From Ignavibacteria bacterium (GTDB lineage: Bacteria > Bacteroidota > Ignavibacteria > Ignavibacteriales > SURF-24): 64,000 nucleotides of DNA. The notes below the pieces were generated by a model. The model saw only the letters and a program-made list of their open reading frames with translations. It had not been told where the DNA came from and did no database searches. The position numbers and the translations under genes are program-made. Where the stretch lies: the NCBI GenBank assembly GCA_025612245.1, contig JAAXKQ010000001.1, positions 186,001 through 250,000 of the forward strand. Direction: 5' to 3'. Shown here piece after piece: positions 57,601-64,000 of the stretch (positions are counted from its first letter, which is position 1; each line of letters starts with the position of its first letter).

Positions 57601-58166
57601 CAAAAAACGGCAGATGGGACCTGGGTGAGGAACTGGTATTCTTTAAGCCTGGGGCAAAAGGCACTAACAAGGATACAGTTACCTGGGGCGTAAGGCTATA
57701 TGCTCCGGCAGATACTAACATTATACCTGTAATGCCACAGGACGGGGACTTTTTGAGGATATATACAAAGAGACCGTTTGATGCAAAAGATGTATATATA
57801 CTTAAAACTAAGGCCGCAGCGATCAGTAATGAAAAGGCATCGGCCTCACTGGACAAAATCCGCGTTGTTCCAAACCCTTATGTAGGGTATAATGAACTTG
57901 AGCCCTTAAACAGGCTGCCGGATAAGAACAGGGGCGAAAGGAGAATTTATTTCGATAATCTTCCTCCTAAATGTACAATACGCATCTTTACTTTAAGCGG
58001 TGACCCGGTTCAGACACTTTATCATGACTCAAATCTGCAGAACGGGCGTGAATTCTGGAACCTATTGAACAGAGACGGCTTCGGTGTGGCTTTCGGGCTT
58101 TATATAGCACATATAGACGCTCCGGGTATAGGCGAAAAATTAGTCAAGTTCGCACTCATTAAGTAG
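54690..58166 (+). CDS. Giant secreted protein with calcium-loop, fibronectin-III-like and C-terminal beta domains
   Basis: A 1158-residue exported protein (signal peptide about 1-26). Around residues 370-430 is a string of Asp/Asn-rich loops (GIDNDGDGIVDERQDDQIDN), like thrombospondin type 3 calcium loops. A fibronectin type III-like domain follows at about 547-690 (PKLTAVPGDKKVTLYWD). The C-terminal 100 residues (VVPNPYVGYNELE..., ending KLVKFALIK) look like a T9SS-type sorting beta domain but lack the canonical NPFNPST core. No catalytic domain was recognised. It sits between the TonB receptor and PorV-like genes and may be their surface partner or cargo. Confidence 0.78.
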   Translation: MKRKIHIKLLLAVIFTITVLNGIILPQSSREEKRKQEHQAVIDLINDYMSKHPAENKISSNKTDEKYNVLGRLHKSSAFGDRKSFLMNGNKIKVGLTNYGGIGEGYGGIREITELVWHGSPYIFQFTPLVGASVPDSRDPLGKKRIHIISDGLNDYPNLFEVNSKGDTLWQWEPLKGYADPNQSYMASNPCDDLDHDGKPDSWPSDWYNSTLGKYVWPGYLTQGTNNADLECFWAMDDRDNAEFPYFPFKNDPKRRGLGVQIDGRAFQWSNSLAENAIFFVYTITNVSDYDIDSVFFGVYGDPDLGNAADNKDDIGFFVPPYSTPDVNVDKIPVYSRSMVYFYDNDGVGAQGIKLGYLGCKFLESPGNPNDGIDNDGDGIVDERQDDQIDNDHDWNIETDDVGVDGIPNTGDEGENDGKPTAGKRLEDGSPDPLHPGEPNYELTDLDEVDQIGLTSFNSWIWSSGGSVKDDELMWTRSKPGTFSPIPNKNDIVFNYGSGYISLKKGETKRISMALLFGENLNDLLTTAETVQDIYNKNYNFFKPPDVPKLTAVPGDKKVTLYWDSKAENSKDPITGKDFEGYVIYRSTDPTFTDIQTISDGKGAGFLSEPLKDLQGYDARWDLVNEWKGYHPVPYQGRGVHYFLGDNTGLVHCFVDSNNVINGQTYYYAIVAYDHGDSLGIPPSETTKKITLDPVTSQYRFDPNTAQVIPGPRASGYVSPEINNGSSLLHESGYGTGSVSFSVINDLIVKDNEYRLSFSDSMLISDKFAQTKNYSLFSSKSVTESFIAVNGKFTELGNNNLVKDDILRVTDENGTVYKEGTDYLINYSRGAIQRLENSTMKDGGKFQITYHYYPVFQSTSFSGGDSNPVFDGIMLKIDDAPGVQIDTAKSKFNNKSINLTIVTRPYAPAGKPVKYPADYEITFSSNDVDSAIVKDKYNKMVKVPVNFSVKNITSGVPQPILAYIDELNSKTKNGRWDLGEELVFFKPGAKGTNKDTVTWGVRLYAPADTNIIPVMPQDGDFLRIYTKRPFDAKDVYILKTKAAAISNEKASASLDKIRVVPNPYVGYNELEPLNRLPDKNRGERRIYFDNLPPKCTIRIFTLSGDPVQTLYHDSNLQNGREFWNLLNRDGFGVAFGLYIAHIDAPGIGEKLVKFALIK

Positions 58167-58202
58167 TCATGCATTAAGAAGTCAAAAATCAGGAGTTTTA
58201 TC

Positions 58203-59213
58203 ATGAAATTAATAAAATTATTCCTAGTACTGCTCATAGTTTCTCCGGCTCTCTTGATGTGTCAGTCAATAACAAAGACCGGAACTACTGTAGGACAATT
58301 CCTCAAGATCGGTGTTGGCTCCAGGGCTGCTGCAATGGGCGGAGCCTTTTCGGCTTCTTCCGATGACATATCCTCAACCTACTGGAACCCTGCCGGACTT
58401 GCCCGGATTAGCTCCAATGAGGCTTCATTTAACCACGTCAAATGGTTTGCAGACATCAACCTGGAGAACGCTGCCTTTGCAACCAACATACAGGGCTTCG
58501 GTACAGTTGGCGCTTTTGTATCCGTACTAACAACCAGTGAGATGATGGTCACTACAATCGACATGCCTGAAGGCACCGGAGAATTTTTCAAATACAACAA
58601 CCTTGCAGTCGGGCTTAGTTACGCCCGGAACCTGACGGATAACTTTTCAATAGGGTTTAATGCAAAGTATATTGGCGAAAATATCTGGCACATGAAGGCG
58701 CAGGGATTTGCAGTTGACCTGGGCACACTCTACAGAATACCCATTATGAACGAATTCCGCATTGCAGCCAGCATTTCGAACTTTGGGACCAAAATGAAGC
58801 TCGACGGGCGTGACGCCCTGAATATTAAGCCGGTCGGCTCCGGTGATGCAAACCTGATCAATACAGACGTCGAGATGGAAGAGTTCGACCTTCCGCTATT
58901 GTTCCGCTTCGGGGTTGCTTCGGATATAATTAAGTCGGAATCCTCAAGGCTTACGGTTGCACTCGATGCAATTCACCCGAACGACCACACGGAATACGTG
59001 AACACGGGCCTGGAATTTGCCTGGAACGAAACTTTTTATCTCAGGGGCGGATATAATTCCCTTTTTGAAAAGGATACGGAAAAGGGACTTACCTTCGGCT
59101 TCGGACTAAACTACCGCATGTTTGACTTTGCAAACGTTGTGGTGGATTATGCTTATGAGGACATGCACCGCCTGAATAGCGTGCAGTATATTTCACTTGG
59201 ACTGAAGTTCTAA
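58203..59213 (+). CDS. PorV/PorQ-family outer-membrane protein
   Basis: A 336-residue predicted outer-membrane barrel with signal peptide and the family signature GVGSRAAAMGGAFSASSDDISSTYWNPAGLA, ending SLGLKF. PorV shuttles T9SS cargo from the translocon to the attachment complex; PorQ has a related role. Many Ignavibacteria encode several such proteins beside particular secreted proteins, so this copy may be dedicated to the upstream giant protein. AGGAG precedes the ATG. Confidence 0.87.
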   Translation: MKLIKLFLVLLIVSPALLMCQSITKTGTTVGQFLKIGVGSRAAAMGGAFSASSDDISSTYWNPAGLARISSNEASFNHVKWFADINLENAAFATNIQGFGTVGAFVSVLTTSEMMVTTIDMPEGTGEFFKYNNLAVGLSYARNLTDNFSIGFNAKYIGENIWHMKAQGFAVDLGTLYRIPIMNEFRIAASISNFGTKMKLDGRDALNIKPVGSGDANLINTDVEMEEFDLPLLFRFGVASDIIKSESSRLTVALDAIHPNDHTEYVNTGLEFAWNETFYLRGGYNSLFEKDTEKGLTFGFGLNYRMFDFANVVVDYAYEDMHRLNSVQYISLGLKF

Positions 59214-59234
59214 AAGTGTTTTATATGAATTAAG

Positions 59235-59266
59235 AAAAAGGCGGGGCATTTTCCCCGCCTTTTTAG
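59235..59266. terminator. Bidirectional terminator between the PorV-like and pepA genes
   Basis: AAAAAGGCGGGG pairs with CCCCGCCTTTTT across a six-base loop; it lies between the two convergent genes and has T-runs in both directions. Confidence 0.9.
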
Positions 59267-59286
59267 TCGTATTGTGCTGAAAATCC

Positions 59287-60777
59287 TTAAAGCCTGGACA
59301 GGTATTCAAAAAGGAGCCTTACGCCAAAGCCTGTCATGTATTTCTGCGAGTAGTTGTTCAGGTTATTTGGCATTGCAGGGCCGGCTATGTCTATATGCGC
59401 CCACGGAATGCCGGAGGAGGTAAACTTCTCCAGAAACTTGGCCGCGGTTATCGCTCCTGCCCACTTGCCTCCTACATTCTTAACGTCGGCAACGTTGCTT
59501 TTAATGAGCTTATTGTATTCATCCCATAAAGGCAGGCGCCAGAGCCTTTCAAAGGAGTTGATTCCAGCCGTGTAAAGGCTGTCGGCCAGAGCGTCATCCT
59601 TTGTAAAGAGTCCTGCCGTATATTCCCCGAGTGCCACAACGCAGGCGCCGGTAAGAGTTGCAAGGTCAATTATTGCGTCCGGATGTTCCTCCCGGGCAAG
59701 CTCAAGTGCGTCAGCCAGTATGAGTCTCCCCTCGGCATCAGTGTTATCGACTTCAATGGATTTGCCTGAGGATGTTTTAATTATGTCGCCGGGCTTCAGG
59801 GCCTTGCCTGAAGGCATGTTCTCCACTGCCGGAATGAAGCCTATGAGTTCAACGGGCAGCTTTGCCTTAGCGGCGGAAAGGAAAGTTCCTATTACGGCAG
59901 CAGCGCCGCTCATATCGGCCTTCATTTCGCCCATACCGGCCGAAGGCTTAATGGAAATTCCACCCGAATCAAACGTTACCCCCTTGCCTACAAGGGCAAT
60001 TTTCTTCTTAGCTTTTCCGGAGGGCTTATAGTTTAGAATAATAAGCCTCTGCGGGTTGTCGCTTCCCCGTCCCACGGAAAGTATTCCCCCGAGGTTTCTT
60101 CTCTGAATTTCCTTCAGGTCGTAGATTGTAGTCTTTACTTTGTAGTTTTCGAGCTCCTTTTTTGAGCGCTCGGCCAGTTCAGAAGGTGTAAGAACGGATG
60201 AAGGTTCGTTTGCCAAATCACGCGCAAAACAGACCCCATCCATAAGTGCCGAAGCATTCCTAATTGCCTCATCCAGGCTTTTTTTGTCGCCATAAAGGTA
60301 AACCGTAACCATTCCGGATGGATCTTTTTCTGAGAAATACCTGTCAAATTTATAGTTGCCAAGAACTATGCCTTCAATAAAAGTTTGGTAAAAATATGCC
60401 TCATCCGGAAAATAATTCTTAACGGGGCCATATTCAGGCATAATGATCTGAAGGCTTGAGAGGTTTTCCTCCTGAAAAGAGGAAATAAAGCCTGACAGGT
60501 AATTCCTGAAGTAATCGCTTGAAAAATCTTTTTTTGTCCTGATCTTATGAATTAGCAGTGCCGCGGGCAGACCCTCGGGGTTATAGATTTTAATTTCACT
60601 GCCCTTTTCGCCAATTAGTCTTTTTTTCTGGACCTCGGGGATCCTGATATTGTAAAGGCTTTCAAGCATGCCCAGCTGCTTTTGCGGCTTTTCATCTTCG
60701 GAAATGAACCTTAAAAGCAGAGAATCCTTCTGCACTGAGGTCTTAGTCCCTTCGTTCTTAAATTTGATGGTAAGCAT
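59287..60777 (-). CDS. pepA: Leucyl aminopeptidase (family M17)
   Basis: A 496-residue cytosolic metallo-aminopeptidase. The C-terminal catalytic domain has the two-metal site: KGVTFDSGGISIKP (metal- and catalytic-lysine region), DMSGAAAV and NTDAEGRLILADAL, and TLTGACVVALGE. The N-terminal domain (about 1-170) is less conserved. It removes N-terminal residues from peptides. AGAGGA precedes the ATG. Confidence 0.93.
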   Translation of the reverse strand: MLTIKFKNEGTKTSVQKDSLLLRFISEDEKPQKQLGMLESLYNIRIPEVQKKRLIGEKGSEIKIYNPEGLPAALLIHKIRTKKDFSSDYFRNYLSGFISSFQEENLSSLQIIMPEYGPVKNYFPDEAYFYQTFIEGIVLGNYKFDRYFSEKDPSGMVTVYLYGDKKSLDEAIRNASALMDGVCFARDLANEPSSVLTPSELAERSKKELENYKVKTTIYDLKEIQRRNLGGILSVGRGSDNPQRLIILNYKPSGKAKKKIALVGKGVTFDSGGISIKPSAGMGEMKADMSGAAAVIGTFLSAAKAKLPVELIGFIPAVENMPSGKALKPGDIIKTSSGKSIEVDNTDAEGRLILADALELAREEHPDAIIDLATLTGACVVALGEYTAGLFTKDDALADSLYTAGINSFERLWRLPLWDEYNKLIKSNVADVKNVGGKWAGAITAAKFLEKFTSSGIPWAHIDIAGPAMPNNLNNYSQKYMTGFGVRLLFEYLSRL

Positions 60778-60846
60778 TTGTCCTCTTTCTCCCTATGAAT
60801 TTAGCTGAGTTAACATGACTGAAATATTATGGCTTAATCTGCCCTA

Positions 60847-61845
60847 TCACTGCTTCTGCTCGACGGCGAGGTATTTTTCGGCGGCCTCAACAATTTGTGC
60901 GACGTGGTCATTAAGCGTTGCACCGGCAAGGCGAATTCCTGAGGCGTTAATATGCCCGCCGCCTCCGAACTCCTCGGCAAGCAGGTTAACCGGAATTTTC
61001 CCCTTGGAGCGGAAACTGACCTTGATTCCGTCTTTTAATTCAAAGAAAAGCATGCCAATTTTGACACCTCTTATCGAAAGGCAGTAGTTTACAAAGCCGT
61101 CCACCTCGGCTTCCTGTGCTCCTGAGCGTTTTAAGGCTTCGCGTGTTATGACCATATAAGCAATCTGGTTATCGGCAGCAAGCCTGATGGAGGAAAGCGA
61201 TTCGCCCAGGAGCTTAATTTTGCCAAAGTGGCTCTGGTCATAAATCTGGTCGTAAACGTAGTTCGGGTCGACGCCAACTTCCAGCAGGCGTGCTACTATC
61301 ATGTGAATTGCGGGCGTGGTCCTGTCGAACCTGAAAGACCCCGTATCGGTCATTATTGCCGCATAGATTGGCAGGGCAAGCTCATAATCGAGCTGAACAA
61401 TTCCGGTTTCATTTATGAGGTCATAGATTATCTGTCCTGTAGACGAGGACTCTGCGTCCACGAAATAGTGGTTGACAAATGAAGCCGGGTTCTGGTGGTG
61501 GTCTATGCAAATTTTAACCTTTGAACTGTTTACGAATGCGTCCTCCACCCTAACCAGTCTTTTGGGGTTATTAAGGTCCAGTGCGGCCAGCACGTCCACG
61601 CTCTCAAAAAGTGCGGCATGCTTTTCGGCATCATATTTTTGAATTATGTTTTCACTGTCCAGGAATGCCAGGTTATAAGGCAGTGCGCTGTGGTTAATGA
61701 TGTAGGCGGTTTTGCCAAGTTTCCTGAGTATACGGTAAAAAGCCACTTCCGAGCCGATCGCATCGGCATCAGGATTAACGTGTGTGGAAATTAAAAAAGT
61801 ACGGTTTTCCCTGATAACTTTAGCCAGGTATGAAAAATCTATCAT
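60847..61845 (-). CDS. nrnA: NrnA-type DHH phosphoesterase (oligoribonuclease/pAp phosphatase)
   Basis: A 332-residue DHH/DHHA1 enzyme: THVNPDADAIGSE (motif I), DLNNPKR, the DHHQNP motif and the C-terminal GGGGHINASGIRL. NrnA proteins degrade nanoRNA and hydrolyse pAp to AMP. It follows pepA's start by 70 bases, on the same strand. The gene symbol is by family assignment. Confidence 0.9.
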   Translation of the reverse strand: MIDFSYLAKVIRENRTFLISTHVNPDADAIGSEVAFYRILRKLGKTAYIINHSALPYNLAFLDSENIIQKYDAEKHAALFESVDVLAALDLNNPKRLVRVEDAFVNSSKVKICIDHHQNPASFVNHYFVDAESSSTGQIIYDLINETGIVQLDYELALPIYAAIMTDTGSFRFDRTTPAIHMIVARLLEVGVDPNYVYDQIYDQSHFGKIKLLGESLSSIRLAADNQIAYMVITREALKRSGAQEAEVDGFVNYCLSIRGVKIGMLFFELKDGIKVSFRSKGKIPVNLLAEEFGGGGHINASGIRLAGATLNDHVAQIVEAAEKYLAVEQKQ

Positions 61846-61987
61846 AAGAAGTATTTCGGGTTAATAAAAGTTCATGGATCAAAATGGAATTACTCTTTCT
61901 TGCCTAAAGGCATTCTTTATAAGATAAGCATTTTTACTTTAATGTTCTTAAAAATTCCGCTTGAAGGAATAAATGTGCCATTAGGAA

Positions 61988-62028
61988 AAGAAAAAGGCGG
62001 AAGCCTTAGAGAGAAATGCTTCCGCCTG
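61988..62028 (-). terminator. Terminator of the second 2-oxoacid:ferredoxin oxidoreductase operon
   Basis: AGGCGGAAGC (61995-62004) pairs with GCTTCCGCCT (62018-62027); TTTTTCTTTT follows on the minus strand. Confidence 0.88.
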
Positions 62029-62057
62029 AAAAAAAAAGAGTCTGGTTAAAATAAAGA

Positions 62058-63092
62058 TTATTTGACTTCCCAGGTGTTACCACTGAAGAGGAGTTTTTCC
62101 AGGTCGCCCTCGCCGCGTTTGGCTTTAACTTCCTGGATCTGTTTTTCCATATCTTCATGATAAGTGGACTTGCTGATCTGCCTGAAAATTCCAACCGGAG
62201 TCGGGAACTCGGCATGATTGCTCATCTGTCCGAGCAGGTAAGCAAGCACAACGCTCTTGTCAAATTCGTTGTGGACCAGAAGGTCATTAACGGAGTACTT
62301 GCCTTCAGTAAGGCTTACAACCTTAGGAGTTGTTCCGTCAACGATGATTCCTTTATCCTTGTTTTTGCCAAAGATCATCGGTTTACCGTGCTCAAGGTAA
62401 AGCACGTTGTCATCCCTGGTATCCTTTTCTGAAAGCGATGAATAAGCACCGTCGTTAAAGATAACGCAGTTCTGGTATATTTCGACAAAAGCCGTCCCCT
62501 TATGCTCAGCTGCTCTTTTAATGACGTACTGAAGATGCTTTGGATCCCTGTCCAGGGCACGTGCAACGAAGCTTGCCTCAGCGCCAAGAGCCAGTGTAAC
62601 AGGATTAAAAGGAAAATCGATGCTTCCGTACGGGGAGCTCTTTGTTACCTTGCCTTTTTCAGAGGTCGGTGAATATTGTCCTTTGGTTAAGCCATAAATT
62701 CTGTTGTTAAAGAGCAGAATTTTCAGGTCAATGTTTTTTCTGCACGTATGAATAAAGTGATTACCGCCAATGCTAAGGAGGTCACCGTCACCGGTTGCAA
62801 CCCAGACCGACAGTTCGGGATTTGCGAGCTTAGTTCCGGTAGCAATTGCAGCAGCCCTGCCATGGATTGTATGGAAGCCGTAAGTATTCATATAATAAGG
62901 GAAACGGCTTGAACAGCCTATACCTGAAATCCATACGATCTTTTCCTTAGGCAGTCCCAGATCAGGCAATACTCTTTGAGTTTGTGCAAGAACTGAATAA
63001 TCGCCGCATCCCGGGCACCATCTGACGTCCTGATCGGTTACAAAGTCCTTAGCAGTCAGTTTAACTTCATTTGAATCTATGTTATTTGCCAT
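62058..63092 (-). CDS. 2-oxoacid:ferredoxin oxidoreductase, beta subunit (two-subunit type)
   Basis: A 344-residue ThDP subunit with the WCPGCGDYS motif and GDGDLLSIGGNHFIHTCRKN...FNNRIYGLTKGQ. It is longer than the beta subunit at 19069-19890 and of the two-subunit type in which the gamma domain is fused to alpha. The ATG shares one base with the alpha gene's TAA. Typical substrate is 2-oxoglutarate, but this is not proven. Confidence 0.92.
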   Translation of the reverse strand: MANNIDSNEVKLTAKDFVTDQDVRWCPGCGDYSVLAQTQRVLPDLGLPKEKIVWISGIGCSSRFPYYMNTYGFHTIHGRAAAIATGTKLANPELSVWVATGDGDLLSIGGNHFIHTCRKNIDLKILLFNNRIYGLTKGQYSPTSEKGKVTKSSPYGSIDFPFNPVTLALGAEASFVARALDRDPKHLQYVIKRAAEHKGTAFVEIYQNCVIFNDGAYSSLSEKDTRDDNVLYLEHGKPMIFGKNKDKGIIVDGTTPKVVSLTEGKYSVNDLLVHNEFDKSVVLAYLLGQMSNHAEFPTPVGIFRQISKSTYHEDMEKQIQEVKAKRGEGDLEKLLFSGNTWEVK

Positions 63093-64000
63093 TATTGTTT
63101 TCCTCCAAGGAGATTCATTATCTCAGCTTCAATTTCTGAAGCCTTGAATGGTAATCCCTTCATTTTGTTAAAATTAACCACGGGTACCAGGAATTCAGCT
63201 CTTAATATTCTTGAAAGCTGTCCAAGGTTGATTTCAGGGACAAGGACTGTCTTAAACTTCTTCAGAACCTCGGCCGTATTCTTCGGGAAAGGATTCAGAT
63301 ACTTAAGGTGAGCCTGGGAAACCTTCAAGCCCTCCTTTCTTGCACAGAGAACAGCTTCTGTAATTGCTCCGTAGGTGCCGCCCCATCCTAGGACGAGCAG
63401 GTCGCCTTCCTGTTCAAACCTTACTTCAAGGTCAGGAATATCGTTTTCAATGTTCTTGATTTTCTGAGCTCTCATACGGACCATGAAGTCGTGGTTTTCG
63501 TGCTCGTAGCTGACGTTGCCGTAAATGTGCGACTTTTCTAGTCCGCCAATACGGTGCTCGAGACCCGGGGTTCCGGGAACAGCCCATGGTCTGGCCAGGT
63601 TTTCATCCCTTGAATAAGGATAAAACCCTTCTTTTTCCGTCCTCTGCTTAACTTTTATCTCCTGCAGTTCCTCAACGTGAGGGATTCTCCAGGGCTCGGA
63701 ACCGTTAGCCAGGTAGCCATCGGTAAGAAGGATTACCGGTGTCATATATTTTGTAGCCAGTCTGCAGGCTTCAATTGCCATATAAAAGCAGTCGCTTGGC
63801 GTTGAGGCAGCAATAACCGGAAGCGGGGCTTCGCCGTTTCTTCCGTAGATTGCCTGCATGAGGTCAGCCTGTTCGGTCTTAGTCGGCAGTCCTGTACTCG
63901 GGCCGCCTCTTTGTACGTCCACTATCACCAGCGGCAATTCAGTCATTATAGCTAGGCCAACGGCCTCAGTCTTTAGTGCAAGGCCCGGACCGCTGGTTGT
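63092..64000 (-). CDS. 2-oxoacid:ferredoxin oxidoreductase, alpha subunit, 5' end cut by window
   Basis: The open frame continues without a stop to base 64000, so the ATG at 63946 is internal: the residues before it (TSGPGLALKTEAVGLAIM) match the conserved alpha-subunit core. The visible 302 residues hold VIVDVQRGGPSTGLPTKTEQ and the C-terminal domain. In this two-subunit type the N-terminal half carries a fused gamma domain, which would lie beyond the window. GGAGG near its end serves the beta gene. Confidence 0.9.
   Translation of the reverse strand, partial: TTSGPGLALKTEAVGLAIMTELPLVIVDVQRGGPSTGLPTKTEQADLMQAIYGRNGEAPLPVIAASTPSDCFYMAIEACRLATKYMTPVILLTDGYLANGSEPWRIPHVEELQEIKVKQRTEKEGFYPYSRDENLARPWAVPGTPGLEHRIGGLEKSHIYGNVSYEHENHDFMVRMRAQKIKNIENDIPDLEVRFEQEGDLLVLGWGGTYGAITEAVLCARKEGLKVSQAHLKYLNPFPKNTAEVLKKFKTVLVPEINLGQLSRILRAEFLVPVVNFNKMKGLPFKASEIEAEIMNLLGGKQ

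Noticed and set aside
63092-63946. 63946 as the real start of the alpha subunit
   Set aside because: The frame is open to the window edge and the residues before that ATG are conserved core sequence.

Overview
The window looks like a chromosomal segment from a bacterium of the Ignavibacteria (Bacteroidota/Chlorobiota side, Melioribacter- or Ignavibacterium-like; a related lineage such as Kryptonia or Caldithrix cannot be excluded). The evidence is several secreted proteins with a type IX secretion (T9SS) C-terminal sorting domain carrying N[YF]PNPFNPST, PorV/PorQ-like and FadL-like outer-membrane proteins, and two TonB-dependent receptors. Clear Shine-Dalgarno sites precede many genes, and GTG and TTG starts are common, which is unlike Bacteroidia proper. 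No phage, insertion sequence, CRISPR array or rRNA operon was seen. The ssb gene at the left edge and the 2-oxoacid:ferredoxin oxidoreductase alpha gene at the right edge are cut by the window.

Layout. 1-6062: ssb (partial), a SPOR lipoprotein, a small lipoprotein, a secreted beta-propeller T9SS cargo and a FadL-like porin, all on minus. 6130-11654: a minus-strand operon yqeY-cvpA-mutS2-biotin carboxylase-biotin carrier. 11745-18332: an SDR oxidoreductase, an amino-acid permease, DNA polymerase I and a secreted protein of unknown role. 18513-21247: a four-subunit 2-oxoacid (VorB-type) ferredoxin oxidoreductase with overlapping genes. 21364-28706: a lipoate-dependent 2-oxoacid dehydrogenase block (lpdA, lipB, a fused E1 alpha-beta, E2, lipA). 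28804-31227: an EamA transporter diverging from a phosphohexomutase gene. 31514-35807: a TonB receptor with a lipoprotein and a tandem-rhodanese lipoprotein. 35868-39778: DUF58 plus TPR lipoprotein, then hydE and hydG. 40094-45726: a T9SS cargo, an LD-carboxypeptidase, an acyltransferase and a POT transporter. 45868-46396: four tRNA genes (Glu, His, Arg, Pro). 46601-49825: a LolC/E-LolD-type ABC system. 50041-59213: an FG-GAP T9SS cargo, then a TonB receptor - giant secreted protein - PorV-like triad. 59287-64000: leucyl aminopeptidase, NrnA-type DHH phosphoesterase, and a second, two-subunit 2-oxoacid:ferredoxin oxidoreductase.

How it works together. The cell can oxidise 2-oxoacids in two ways: through an NAD-linked lipoate complex whose cofactor genes lie beside it, and through two ferredoxin-linked oxidoreductases. 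HydE and HydG imply an [FeFe] hydrogenase elsewhere in the genome. This suggests a facultatively anaerobic heterotroph that switches between respiratory and ferredoxin/hydrogen metabolism. Much of the rest is envelope: T9SS cargo, TonB receptors and lipoprotein trafficking. The least conventional loci are the TonB receptor/tandem-rhodanese cluster, where the two rhodanese domains have lost complementary halves of the family signature, and the TonB receptor/giant secreted protein/PorV-like triad. No component here was recognised as a wholly new class of system; these two are the best candidates.
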